Positions 34,782 to 44,505 of a stretch of 64,000 nucleotides of DNA are shown here, piece by piece. The stretch's first letter is position 1; every line of letters starts with the position of its first letter. The DNA lies in contig JALCCG010000002.1 of assembly GCA_023212695.1 (NCBI GenBank), positions 1 to 64,000 of the forward strand, read 5' to 3'. Made by a program: the position numbers and the translations under genes. Under the pieces are notes generated by a model that was not told the DNA's origin, ran no database searches, and was given only the letters and a program-made list of their open reading frames with translations. Origin of the DNA: Sporisorium sorghi. Taxonomy: Eukaryota > Basidiomycota > Ustilaginomycetes > Ustilaginales > Ustilaginaceae.

Positions 34782-37442
34782 TTATGGGCTTTCTTGCGGT
34801 GCATCCTGTGTATTCGCAGGATCCGATGGATCAACAATGGTCCCCGGTACCGTAGAAACATTGCCCGTATCCGAGTTGGTTCCCCCTGTGCCGTTGCCTC
34901 CATTGTTGGAGCCATCCCCTGAACCATCAGAACCATTACCTTGGTTCTGGCCGTCTTGACCCGTTCCGGTCCCATTGTCAGGAGGTGGATTCGTTCCATT
35001 GCCGTTTCCGCTGCCAGGTCCTTCACCAGTGCCATTTCCATTGCCTGTATCTCCAGGACCAGTGCCATTACCGTTTTCGTTACCCGGAGGCACTTCGTTC
35101 CCTGCTCCATTGTCACCATCCTCAACCGGAGGCGGTTCTTCGGTATCTACCGGAGGTGGTTCCACTTCCTCGGGCGGCAGCTCCTCCGAAACAGCGACGA
35201 CCTGCAGAACGTTCGAAGGTTCCGACTCCTTGCCAGTCGAAGTATCAAAAGCAGTCACGTAGTAATCGTAGGTCAATCCTTCCATGGCGCTCACATCTTC
35301 AATGGAGGTTCCGCCCAAGGAATCGAGAATACGGGTGTATTCCGCCTCGGAGGTTTCCTTACGATACAAGTGATATTGAATATTGCTGCCTTGAACCGCA
35401 TTCCAGCTCAGGGATACGGTCTGAGTCTCCCCATTATACGAACCGGTCAGTCCGCTGACCGCGGTTAATGTCGTTTCTTCTACTGGAGGCGGTGGCGGTT
35501 CAGTGCTCGGGAAGTTCTTCGCTTCATAACCCTGAACCGCCTTCTCCATCACTTTGCCCCATAATGAAGCCGAGATCGAGCTGCTTCGTTTCAGCAGATG
35601 CTGTCGGTCAGGCGTATCGTATCCCATCCACACAGCAGCGGTTAACTCCGGTGTGTATCCGACAAACCAAACATCACGGTTCGAGCTAACACCCTTGTAT
35701 CCACTTTGCGTGGTTCCGGTCTTACCGGCTACCGGACGACTGATCCGGGCGTTCTTGCCCGTTCCTTCATCAACGACGCGACGCATCATGTCTGTCATTT
35801 GCGAAGCTGTAGAAGCTTCCATTACACGTTTCCCTTTGCTTCCTTTGTTCTCGTGCACAACCTTACCTTTGTTATCTTTAATCTGTTTGATCGCAAAGGC
35901 CTCTTTAAATTCACCGCCATTTGCGAAGGCACTGAACGCTTGTGCCATTTCAAATGTATTGGTACCGGTATCCATTCCGCCCAGTGCAAGGGACAGATTC
36001 GCGTCACCCTCGGACATTTTGATGCCCAAACTCTGCGCAAAATCAAAACCGGTCTTAACTCCAATCTGATTCAACAGCCAGACGGCCGGAATATTCTCGG
36101 AGCGCTGAATCGCTTCAGGCATACTGATTGTCTCCGAGTAACCATGCAGGTTATTCGGACAGTAATTGCCGCCGAAACACTGCTTTTTATTGCTCAGCCT
36201 GGAATCTTTCGTGAAATTCCCGGATTCCAGCGCAGGTGCGTACGACACAATTGGCTTCAACGCGGAGCCCGGTTGGCGACGGCTGTCGGTTGCCCGGCTG
36301 AACCCGCCTCTCGTATACTCACGCCCACCGGCCATGGCTACGATACCGCCGGTCTCTTGGTTAATAATAACCATAGAGCCTTCAACAGGTACATCATCCG
36401 GGCTTTCTTCGAAGTTAGCCGGGTTGCTGAACTCCTCCTCCACAGCCTGCTGAGCATTGATATCCATGGTGGTATAAATCTGGTAACCTCCGATGTTGAC
36501 ATCATCCTCGGTAAGGCCCCACTTCTCTTCGGCCTCTTCCATGACGTAATCAATAAACGCCGTATACTTCTGCTGTCTTTCAGGCGGTGTATAATCATAA
36601 TCCACCTTTTTCGCTTCCTCAGCCTCACCGGCCGTAATGTACCCTTGCTGCTCCATCAGAGTCAGCACCACAGCACGACGCTCTTTGGAGAGGTCGGGGT
36701 TCTTCAGCGGATTGTAACGGGAAGGCCCCTTCGGCATTGCCGCCAGCGTTGCCATTTCCCACAATTCCAGATTGTTCAAGTCGGATTCCCCGAAATACCG
36801 CTCGGAAGCCGCTTTAATGCCGTAATAAGGTCCGCCGAAGTTAATTCGGTTCAAATACATCTCAATGATCTCTTCCTTGCTGTGCTGACGCTCAAGCGCG
36901 AGCGCGATCGACATTTCCGTTGCTTTGCGGAAAAATGTTTTATCGCGTGTCAGGAAGATATTTTTTGCAAGCTGCTGTGTGATCGTACTTCCGCCCTCTA
37001 CCATGGATCGAGCCATGATATCCTTGACCGCGGCACGGCCGATCGACCACATATCCACGCCGTTATGCTCCATAAATCGTTTATCTTCTGTTGCAATGAA
37101 TGCCTGTACTAATAAATCAGGAATATCTTTGTACTCGACCGGGTCACTCTTCTGGATAGATAGTTCACCCATCAGGGTGCCGTTACGGTCATACACTTTG
37201 GAGGTTCCGTAAGCGGTCAGTTTATCCTGGTTCTGCTCCAGCAGCTTCTCGCCGCTGATCAGGATGAACAAGTAACCAGCAAGCGCGCAGAAGATCGCAA
37301 TAACGGCTGTAAAAAACAACGCCCATGCAATTCGTTTGCCTTTGCCTTTTTTCTTCTTCGATTTAGGTTTGGTGGTTTTGGATGTCTTCGAGTTGTCTTT
37401 GTTTTTGTTCAACCTTGACATCTGATTATCTTTTCCAGCCAT
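34782..37442 (-). CDS. pbpA: Class A penicillin-binding protein 1A, with FN3 domain and Gly/Asn-rich tail
   Basis: 886-residue bifunctional peptidoglycan synthase. A basic cytoplasmic head (Lys-rich, 1-33), a membrane helix (about 35-58), glycosyltransferase domain (AFIATEDKRFMEHNGVD, GGSTITQQLAKN), and transpeptidase domain (SxxK in PGSALKP, SEN in QRSENIPA, KTG in AGKTGTTQ) come in order. Then comes a fibronectin-III module (about 690-780, VSLSWNAVQGSNIQYHLYRKE). The last 110 residues are Pro/Glu then Gly/Asn/Thr repeats of low complexity. The gene symbol is by analogy. AAGGAGG precedes the ATG. The tail may reach through or cross the wall. Confidence 0.94.
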   Translation of the reverse strand: MAGKDNQMSRLNKNKDNSKTSKTTKPKSKKKKGKGKRIAWALFFTAVIAIFCALAGYLFILISGEKLLEQNQDKLTAYGTSKVYDRNGTLMGELSIQKSDPVEYKDIPDLLVQAFIATEDKRFMEHNGVDMWSIGRAAVKDIMARSMVEGGSTITQQLAKNIFLTRDKTFFRKATEMSIALALERQHSKEEIIEMYLNRINFGGPYYGIKAASERYFGESDLNNLELWEMATLAAMPKGPSRYNPLKNPDLSKERRAVVLTLMEQQGYITAGEAEEAKKVDYDYTPPERQQKYTAFIDYVMEEAEEKWGLTEDDVNIGGYQIYTTMDINAQQAVEEEFSNPANFEESPDDVPVEGSMVIINQETGGIVAMAGGREYTRGGFSRATDSRRQPGSALKPIVSYAPALESGNFTKDSRLSNKKQCFGGNYCPNNLHGYSETISMPEAIQRSENIPAVWLLNQIGVKTGFDFAQSLGIKMSEGDANLSLALGGMDTGTNTFEMAQAFSAFANGGEFKEAFAIKQIKDNKGKVVHENKGSKGKRVMEASTASQMTDMMRRVVDEGTGKNARISRPVAGKTGTTQSGYKGVSSNRDVWFVGYTPELTAAVWMGYDTPDRQHLLKRSSSISASLWGKVMEKAVQGYEAKNFPSTEPPPPPVEETTLTAVSGLTGSYNGETQTVSLSWNAVQGSNIQYHLYRKETSEAEYTRILDSLGGTSIEDVSAMEGLTYDYYVTAFDTSTGKESEPSNVLQVVAVSEELPPEEVEPPPVDTEEPPPVEDGDNGAGNEVPPGNENGNGTGPGDTGNGNGTGEGPGSGNGNGTNPPPDNGTGTGQDGQNQGNGSDGSGDGSNNGGNGTGGTNSDTGNVSTVPGTIVDPSDPANTQDAPQESP

Positions 37443-37504
37443 TTGTCCCCCTCCTTACTCCCTTGCGGGATCAAGCCTCTGACTCTCGTCAAGTCTCGGA
37501 AAGA

Positions 37505-37530
37505 AAAGAACAACCTTCTCAGGTTGCTCT
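37505..37530 (-). terminator. Hairpin downstream of hfq
   Basis: On the minus strand AGCAACCT pairs with AGGTTGTT around GAGA and runs into TTCTTTTCTTT. It lies between hfq and the PBP1A gene. Confidence 0.65.
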
Positions 37531-37622
37531 CTGCACTCCTTATAACTAAACGAATTATAAACAAAAAAGTTTCAAAATAATCAGGATGGTATGATTCTGC
37601 TCTCTATGAATCAATCAAAAAT

Positions 37623-37862
37623 CTATTGATCGTTGTTGTTATCCTGCATCAGGGACACATTGCGCTGCGGCATGAACGTGGAGATGGCATGCTTGTACAC
37701 CATTTGCTGACGGCCGTCGCTGTCAATCACGATAGTAAAATTGTCAAAAGCTTTGATCGTTCCACGGATCTGAAAGCCGTTTGTCAGGTATACCGTGGCC
37801 GGAATGTTCTCTTTACGCAGTTGGTTCAAGAACGTGTCTTGGATGTTAATGGACTTGTTCAT
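37623..37862 (-). CDS. hfq: RNA chaperone Hfq
   Basis: 79-residue Sm-like hexameric RNA-binding protein: [20 protein letters not shown] (Sm1), [19 protein letters not shown] and the distal/proximal site [10 protein letters not shown] (YKHAIS). A short polar C-tail rich in Asn/Asp. The start MNKSINIQ at 37862 is chosen over an upstream ATG at 37910 because GGGGG precedes it and family members start there. The gene follows miaA, the standard miaA-hfq pair. Confidence 0.95.
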   Translation of the reverse strand: MNKSINIQDTFLNQLRKENIPATVYLTNGFQIRGTIKAFDNFTIVIDSDGRQQMVYKHAISTFMPQRNVSLMQDNNNDQ

Positions 37863-37914
37863 TAGCCGTACCCCCAATGGTTCAATTAGATTGTTTTGAA
37901 ATATATTCAAGATT

Positions 37915-38862
37915 TCAGTGAAACTTTCCTGCTATTATAGCACGGATTTTTTGATAGTTTGCAGAAAAATTTCCCGAGTCGGTGACGTCTACCCACTCGA
38001 TGTCTTTCATATGACGAAACCATGACAACTGCCGCTTAGCGAACCGGCGTGTATCACGCTTGAGCAGAACCACCGCTTCCTCGTAGCCAAACTCCCCGTT
38101 AAGATGCGATACAATCTCCTTGTAACCAAGCCCTTGCATGGATACAAGCCCTGGAGCATACCCTTTGTCCATGAGCGCCGCCACCTCATCAACAAGTCCC
38201 TGGTTCAGCATAAGATCAATTCGCTCTTCAATACGGTTATATAGCATTTGCCTGTCCATTGTCAAACCGACCAAGCATAAGTCATAGGGAGACTGCTTGG
38301 TTTGAGGGGCTAGCTGGGCTGAAAGCGGGATACCTGTCATGTGGAATACTTCCAGTGCACGAACGACCCGACGTAGGTCATTAGGGTGAAGCCGATCGGC
38401 AGTTTCAGGGTCTACATCGGCAAGTTTCCGGCGAAGGGCTTCCGCACCATTTTCGTTGGCATAACGGAACTGCTCATCCCGAAAAGCCTCGTCCGCCCCG
38501 GTCTCGCTGAACTGATAGCCATAGCATACCGATTCCACATAAAGCCCTGTTCCACCAACGATGAACGGCAGCTTGCCCCGGCCAGCAATCTCGGTTATCA
38601 ATCTTCGGCTCTGCTCCTGAAATTCAGCCACTGAATAGGGATGATCCGGCTCGTGGATGTCAATGAGATGGTGGGGAATGCCTTCCATCTCATCCACAGA
38701 GATTTTGGCTGTGCCGATATCCATGCCCCGATATACCTGCATCGAATCGCCGGATATAATCTCACATCCAAATTCCTTGGCAAGTTCAATGCTCATTTTG
38801 GTTTTGCCTACAGCTGTCGGTCCGATAAGAACGAGCAGTTTCGGTTTCGATTCATCTGTCAA
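37915..38862 (-). CDS. miaA: tRNA dimethylallyltransferase
   Basis: 315 residues; adds a dimethylallyl group to A37 of tRNAs reading UNN codons. P-loop [11 protein letters not shown] near residue 12, [30 protein letters not shown] and [16 protein letters not shown] are all family hallmarks. TTG start at 38862 with GGAG eight bases upstream; it overlaps the upstream methyltransferase stop by 11 bases. Confidence 0.95.
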   Translation of the reverse strand: MTDESKPKLLVLIGPTAVGKTKMSIELAKEFGCEIISGDSMQVYRGMDIGTAKISVDEMEGIPHHLIDIHEPDHPYSVAEFQEQSRRLITEIAGRGKLPFIVGGTGLYVESVCYGYQFSETGADEAFRDEQFRYANENGAEALRRKLADVDPETADRLHPNDLRRVVRALEVFHMTGIPLSAQLAPQTKQSPYDLCLVGLTMDRQMLYNRIEERIDLMLNQGLVDEVAALMDKGYAPGLVSMQGLGYKEIVSHLNGEFGYEEAVVLLKRDTRRFAKRQLSWFRHMKDIEWVDVTDSGNFSANYQKIRAIIAGKFH

Positions 38863-39631
38863 TGGAAATCACTCCGTACGTTATTTTCGATTTTCCCCGC
38901 TCAGGCAAAGAAAAGCCCAGCCTCTCAAACTCTCCGCTGTACCGTGCTTCCTTCAGAACAACGGTCTTTCGTGCAACCCTGACCGATTCTCTCACACTTT
39001 CCTCATCCAGCGGTTCCCCATTCGCATAATGCCTAAGCGGATTGATGGATGCCGAATCTGTGATCGGCTCGCGGAACATCGGATCGAAATAGACAATATC
39101 CACGCTCCGATCCGGCAGCGATTTCAAGTAGTCTAAGTGATGGCTGTGCCGTACCTCGATTCTCCTCATGGCCTGATCACTGGCCTCCAGATGACTTTCA
39201 TAGGTCCGAAGGCCCTCTTTGAGCAGCGCATACAAGGGCAGCGAGCTCTCCAATGCGGTGACCCGGCTGTTCTCCCCGCCTTTGCCCGAGAACACCAAGG
39301 AGTCAGCGCCGAGCCCTGCCGTACAATCGAGAACAGAGTCTCCTTCGGCCATACCGGCAGCATCCAGCATAGGATCCGGATTGCCGTGCAGCACGCGTTT
39401 CAATCTGACAAATCCCATGCTCGGATGAAATTCCATGACAGAGCCGCCCGGTCCGCTGAGACGCACATGTCCGTTCAATACGACCAGAATGTCGTCGTCT
39501 CCGAATCTGCGGGCTAATTTTCGTAATGAATGACCGCCGCGCTGAACATATCGGCACCCGGTCTCCTGGGATAAGCTTATCGCACGTTTAACAATGTCCG
39601 GCGCTTCCGCTTCTCCAGTTGTAATGATCAT
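38852..39631 (-). CDS. RsmJ-like class I SAM methyltransferase
   Basis: 259 residues resembling RsmJ, the 16S rRNA m2G methyltransferase. SAM loop VLDCTAGLGADSLVFS, ligand-binding LESSLPLYALL, and the catalytic-like YFDPMFREP motif (D/NPPY-like position replaced by DPMF). GGAGG precedes the ATG. Its 3' end overlaps miaA. The RNA target here is inferred from family only. Confidence 0.85.
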   Translation of the reverse strand: MIITTGEAEAPDIVKRAISLSQETGCRYVQRGGHSLRKLARRFGDDDILVVLNGHVRLSGPGGSVMEFHPSMGFVRLKRVLHGNPDPMLDAAGMAEGDSVLDCTAGLGADSLVFSGKGGENSRVTALESSLPLYALLKEGLRTYESHLEASDQAMRRIEVRHSHHLDYLKSLPDRSVDIVYFDPMFREPITDSASINPLRHYANGEPLDEESVRESVRVARKTVVLKEARYSGEFERLGFSLPERGKSKITYGVISIDR

Positions 39632-39648
39632 GAAAGTCCTCCTTGCTG

Positions 39649-41631
39649 TTACATGACGCGTTTAAACATTTTCTCCAAATCATAAGCTGAGAATGAAACC
39701 ACGATCGGTCGTCCATGCGGACAGGTGTATGGCTGGCGACAGGCGCCCAGACGCTGAATCAATGTCATGGCCTCCTGCTCGGTCAGCTTCTGATTGGCTT
39801 TGATAGAGGCCTTGCAGGAGCACATGATCGATGAGGTCTCTCTCAGCTTCGCAACATCAATATTTCGTTCGCTCAGCACCCACTCAGCCATCTCTTCAAT
39901 GATGGCTTTCTCGTCACCCTTGGGGAACCAGAACGGGTGGGAACGCACCAGAAAGGTTTGGCCGCCGAAAAACTCCATATATACGCCGACCTTCTCAAAC
40001 CAGTGCAGCCGCTGCTTCACCTTCTCCGATTCCGATGGTGTGAATTCAAGTGTAATCGGCAGCAGCAGCTCCTGTGAGGCGTCAGCCGGCTTACCGAACT
40101 GCTCGTAATAGTACTCGTAGTTAATCCGCTCATGGGCGGCATGCTGATCAATCAAATATAGCCCGGAATCATTCTGAGCAATCAGATAAGTTCCGTGGTG
40201 CTGACCGATCAATGTAAGTTCTGGAAATGGCGGGATTTCCGGGGCAGGCCCTGATGCAGCCTGAAGCCATTCCTTGGTTACAGACGGAATATGGGCATTC
40301 CCCTTGTTCTCATAACGGTACTCGCTGCGATAGGAAGAGGCTGCAGCCGTTTCCCGCATGGAAGCCGTTGCTGGCGTTCCGCCTGACCCATCCCCGTAAG
40401 AGCGCTTGATACCGGATTCGGGCTGTAAATGATCCCGCTTCTCGGGCCACGCTGATCCATGTGGCGGGAAGGACGTCATACCTTGATCGGATTGATCACC
40501 GCTTCGTGCCGCCGGGGCCTCTCCGTCTTCCCTGCTTCTTACCGACGCATCCCGACCCTGCGCATTGGGAAAATGCAACTGCTCCTGAATGAAGGCATGC
40601 TCGCTTTTGCCAATAGCTTGTTTGGCAGGGCGGGGAATGAGTATTTCCTGCTGCAGCACCTTGCGGATCTCCTCCTCCACAAATGCAAACAGCTCCTGTT
40701 CTTTGCTGAACCGCACTTCCAGCTTGGATGGATGCACGTTCACATCAATCAATGAGGGATGCATGGTCAACTGAATGACAACGAGCGGAAACCGATTAAT
40801 CGGCAGCAGCGTGTGATACCCTCTTAAGATGGCCTGCATCAGGCCATAGTTGCGGACATATCTTCCATTGATGATCAGCGACATGCCGTTCCGGTTCGCC
40901 CGGGTGTAATCCGGACGGCTGATGTATCCGCTGAGTGTGTAATCCATATTCTCCGCTTCAAACGCGAGCATGGCTTTAGCGGATTGGGTGCCATAGATAG
41001 CCGCAATCACTTGCAAAGCATCACCATTACCCAGCGTTTGAAGCAGAGAGTTTCCATTATGCCGAAGCGTAAAAGCAATATCCGGCCGCGAAAGAGCCAA
41101 CCGATACATGTAATCGGAAATATGCCCAAGCTCCGTCTGGATCGTTTTCATATATTTCAGCCTTGCCGGCGTGTTAAAAAACAATTCTTTCACCAGGAAA
41201 TCCGTTCCCCTGGGTGCAGCAGTCTCTTCGTTCACACGAAGATGGCCGCCTTCGATTTCGATCTTCCGGCCGCGGCCGTCCTGAACATTGGACGTCACCA
41301 GCCGTACCTTGGATACCGCGGCAATGGACGGCAAGGCTTCGCCTCGGAATCCGAGGCTCGTGATCTGAAACAGATCCCGACCTTCCGTAATTTTGCTTGT
41401 CGCATGGCGGTAAAAAGCCGTCTCGCAATCTTCCGGGTCAATGCCTGCCCCGTTATCCGTGACACGAATGCTGTCGAGTCCGCCTTCTTCGACCGTAACG
41501 TCGATCTTGGTGCTCCCGGCATCGATGGCATTCTCCACAAGCTCCTTCACAACGGAGGCAGGCCGCTCCACCACCTCGCCGGCAGCAATCTGGTTTGCGA
41601 TATGCTCGTCCAAAATACGAATAATCCCCAT
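39649..41631 (-). CDS. mutL: DNA mismatch repair endonuclease MutL
   Basis: 660 residues. The GHKL ATPase domain has VVKELVENAIDAGST, DNGAGID and GFRGEALPSIA. A disordered linker (about 345-460) follows, then the C-terminal endonuclease domain with LIDQHAAHERINYE (DQHAxxE) and a C-terminal CPHGRP metal motif, so this is the endonuclease-active Gram-positive type. It is coupled with mutS (38 bases upstream) in the conserved mutSL pair. Confidence 0.96.
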   Translation of the reverse strand: MGIIRILDEHIANQIAAGEVVERPASVVKELVENAIDAGSTKIDVTVEEGGLDSIRVTDNGAGIDPEDCETAFYRHATSKITEGRDLFQITSLGFRGEALPSIAAVSKVRLVTSNVQDGRGRKIEIEGGHLRVNEETAAPRGTDFLVKELFFNTPARLKYMKTIQTELGHISDYMYRLALSRPDIAFTLRHNGNSLLQTLGNGDALQVIAAIYGTQSAKAMLAFEAENMDYTLSGYISRPDYTRANRNGMSLIINGRYVRNYGLMQAILRGYHTLLPINRFPLVVIQLTMHPSLIDVNVHPSKLEVRFSKEQELFAFVEEEIRKVLQQEILIPRPAKQAIGKSEHAFIQEQLHFPNAQGRDASVRSREDGEAPAARSGDQSDQGMTSFPPHGSAWPEKRDHLQPESGIKRSYGDGSGGTPATASMRETAAASSYRSEYRYENKGNAHIPSVTKEWLQAASGPAPEIPPFPELTLIGQHHGTYLIAQNDSGLYLIDQHAAHERINYEYYYEQFGKPADASQELLLPITLEFTPSESEKVKQRLHWFEKVGVYMEFFGGQTFLVRSHPFWFPKGDEKAIIEEMAEWVLSERNIDVAKLRETSSIMCSCKASIKANQKLTEQEAMTLIQRLGACRQPYTCPHGRPIVVSFSAYDLEKMFKRVM

Positions 41632-41669
41632 TGTTCCTACCTCCGTTTCACTTCAATCCCACGCAAAAA

Positions 41670-44444
41670 TTATATATCCTTCGCCTGGATCTTCAGATCA
41701 TTCAAGAACTGCATGGCCTGAAGAGGTGTCATATTCATCACGTCTGCACCCTTCACCGCATCGATAATACCTCTGATCGCAGGAGTTTGTACAGCTTCCG
41801 GCGCCATGGCATGTCCATCCTTGCCAACCTTCGCCGTTCTCGGATCAGGCACTTCGTCTTCTCCAAAAATAGAGAGCTGTACCACACCCCCCTTCCGTTC
41901 TCCATGGCTCAGGTCGCGAGGGGTATACGGGAACGCATCTTCACGCTGCTCCCTTGCCATTACTTCTCCATCGGTACCCTCGGCAGCCAAAGAGGCTGAA
42001 GCGGTCTCTTCCCGCTGCAATGCCGCCCCATGCTCCGAAGCCACAGCAGCCAGCGAAGCCTGCTCCAAGCCCTGCAGCAGGCCATAAGCACGGTCAATGA
42101 TGCTGCCCGGCAGACCTGCCAATCTGGCGCAATAAATACCATAGCTGCTGTCTGCTGCCCCCGGGATCAGCTTGCGGAGAAAATGAACCTTATCTCCGCT
42201 CTCCTGAACGGCCATGGAATAGTTCTTAAGGCCGCCAAGACTTTCCTGAAGATGAGCAAGCTCATGGAAATGCGTGGATACAAGCGCCTTGCATCCGATA
42301 TGATCATGCACATATTCAATGACGGCTTGTGCAATGGCCATGCCTTCACTTGTTGACGTTCCGCGTCCCAGTTCATCAATGATAATCAGACTGCGAGGCG
42401 TTGCTTTTTCCGTCATGACCTGAATATCTGCCATTTCGACCATAAAGGTGCTCTGGCCTCCAATTAAGTCGTCCGCTGCTCCGATGCGGGTAAAGATCCG
42501 GTCTACCAGCGGGATAACCGCGCGCTCGGCCGGAACAAAGCAGCCGAGCTGGGCCAGGATTGACAATAAGGCAACCTGACGCATATATGTGCTTTTTCCA
42601 GCCATATTCGGACCGGTAATAAGCAGGATAGAGGAGCCGTCCTTACGCAAATCCGTGCCATTCGCAATAAATGCAGAATCCTTCATAACCGATTCAACAA
42701 CAGGATGGCGTCCGCCTTCAACGATGTAATCATACCCGTCGCTCAGCTCAGGCTTCACGAACCGGTACTCTGCACTGACCGCAGCCAGCGATTGGTAGAC
42801 GTCGATTTCCGCGATTCGCTCGGCAAGCTTCTGCAATCGGCTCACTTGTGTATTCAGCTTGTCCCTAAGCTCGGTAAAGAGGGCATATTCAAGGTCCACC
42901 ATCTTCTCCTGGGCCTCCAGGATCAAACCTTCCTTCTCCTTCAGCTCCGGTGTAACATATCGTTCCGCATTGGCGAGCGTCTGCTTCCGCTCATACCGGC
43001 CTTCCGGCAGGGAAGACAGATTGGACTTGGTTACCTCGATGAAGTAGCCAAACACCTTGTTGTAGCCGATCTTCAGGGATTTGATTCCTGTAGCCGCGCG
43101 TTCCTTGGCTTCCAGCTCTGCGATCCAGCGTTTGCCGCTGGTGCTTGCCTCACGGAATTCGTCCAGGCGCTCGTGATATCCCGGCTTGATAATCCCTCCA
43201 TCACGTACGGACACCGGCGGCTCATCCACAATGGCGTCCTCGATCAGCTCGCACAGATCGTCGCAAATATCCGTATCCGCGGCTACACGCCGGAGGGTTT
43301 CGGAAGGGGATTGAGCACACAGCTCTTTCAGGGAAGGAATTTGTCTCAGCGACAGCTTGAGCGCATTCAAATCCCGACCATTCGCACTGCCAAACGCAAT
43401 CCGGCCTACCAGCCGTTCCAGATCGTAAATCTCTTTAAGCGCCATCCGCAAATCCTCACGCAGTATGTACTGGTTATAGAGATGTTCCACAGCCTCCAGC
43501 CGCTCTTCGATCCGGCTTCGGGACAACAGCGGTTTATCGATTCTCCGCCGCAGGAGCCTTGCCCCCATCGAGGTCTCCGTTCGGTCCAGAAGCCACAGGA
43601 GCGAACCCTTCTTCGAACGCTCACGCACCGTCTCGACCAGCTCCAGATTGCGCCTTGTGAATGGATCCAGGACCATGTACTGTCCCGGTTCATAGGAAGC
43701 AATCTGCGTCAGCTGCCCTAGTGACCGCTTTTGCGTCTCGCTTAAATACGAGATCAGCAGAGATACGCAGGCTCTGCGTTCCTCTTCCAGACGAGCCCAG
43801 GCGGGCTCCCCGAATTGGGTTCGAACCAACGCATCCTCTCTTCGATCCCACGCCGTATATACGATATTCCGGCTGCCGGGAAGCGACTGTGACGAGATGA
43901 TCTCAAGCAGCGCTGCGTCACCGATAATCTCGGAAGGCTCATAGAGGCCAATCTCGTCCCGGAGCCACTCCTCCGACCATGGAACCGAGGTCACATAGAG
44001 CTCGCCGGTCGACAAGTCGCATGCGGATAAAGACATCAATCCGCCCGCTTCTGTGACACACACCATATAGTTGTTCGATTTGTCGTGGACAACTTTGCCG
44101 TCCATGATCGTTCCCGGCGTTACGACCCGGACGATTTCCCGGCGCACCATGCCTTTGGTGACGGAGGCATCCTCCATCTGCTCACAGATGGCGACTTTGT
44201 ACCCTTTTTCAATCAACCGCTGGATATACCCTTCGGCTGAATGATACGGCACTCCGCACATCGGTATTTTCTCGGTGCCACCGCCTTCGCGGCCGGTTAG
44301 TGTAATCTCCAGTTCCTTCGACGCGAGGATCGCATCATCAAAAAACATTTCATAAAAATCGCCTAAGCGGAAAAAAAGAAACGCATCCTTCGCTTGTTCC
44401 TTCACATTTAAATATTGTTCAATCATCGGCGTATATTTAGCCAT
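41670..44444 (-). CDS. mutS: DNA mismatch recognition protein MutS
   Basis: 924 residues. The mismatch wedge GDFYEMFFDD lies near the N-terminus, the clamp and connector domains follow, and the ATPase domain has GPNMAGKSTYMRQ, LIIIDELGRGTST and STHFHELAHL. The C-terminal 110 residues are an extended linker with a beta-clamp-like tail. The start at 44444 is chosen because GGAGGT precedes MAKYTPMIEQY; an upstream ATG at 44609 would add 55 unrelated residues. Confidence 0.97.
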   Translation of the reverse strand: MAKYTPMIEQYLNVKEQAKDAFLFFRLGDFYEMFFDDAILASKELEITLTGREGGGTEKIPMCGVPYHSAEGYIQRLIEKGYKVAICEQMEDASVTKGMVRREIVRVVTPGTIMDGKVVHDKSNNYMVCVTEAGGLMSLSACDLSTGELYVTSVPWSEEWLRDEIGLYEPSEIIGDAALLEIISSQSLPGSRNIVYTAWDRREDALVRTQFGEPAWARLEEERRACVSLLISYLSETQKRSLGQLTQIASYEPGQYMVLDPFTRRNLELVETVRERSKKGSLLWLLDRTETSMGARLLRRRIDKPLLSRSRIEERLEAVEHLYNQYILREDLRMALKEIYDLERLVGRIAFGSANGRDLNALKLSLRQIPSLKELCAQSPSETLRRVAADTDICDDLCELIEDAIVDEPPVSVRDGGIIKPGYHERLDEFREASTSGKRWIAELEAKERAATGIKSLKIGYNKVFGYFIEVTKSNLSSLPEGRYERKQTLANAERYVTPELKEKEGLILEAQEKMVDLEYALFTELRDKLNTQVSRLQKLAERIAEIDVYQSLAAVSAEYRFVKPELSDGYDYIVEGGRHPVVESVMKDSAFIANGTDLRKDGSSILLITGPNMAGKSTYMRQVALLSILAQLGCFVPAERAVIPLVDRIFTRIGAADDLIGGQSTFMVEMADIQVMTEKATPRSLIIIDELGRGTSTSEGMAIAQAVIEYVHDHIGCKALVSTHFHELAHLQESLGGLKNYSMAVQESGDKVHFLRKLIPGAADSSYGIYCARLAGLPGSIIDRAYGLLQGLEQASLAAVASEHGAALQREETASASLAAEGTDGEVMAREQREDAFPYTPRDLSHGERKGGVVQLSIFGEDEVPDPRTAKVGKDGHAMAPEAVQTPAIRGIIDAVKGADVMNMTPLQAMQFLNDLKIQAKDI

Positions 44445-44505
44445 GACGTACCTCCATGCCTTTTCTAGCTTGGCCTCTATTATAACAGAAATTGACCTCA
44501 AGGCA

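Noticed and set aside
35706..37112. Long rightward open frame opposite the PBP1A gene
   Set aside because: The opposite strand has a complete PBP1A with all catalytic motifs; the antisense frame has no motif, no Shine-Dalgarno and is a by-product of codon bias.
42705..43721. Long rightward open frame opposite mutS
   Set aside because: It lies wholly within mutS, shows no recognisable domain and has no ribosome-binding site.
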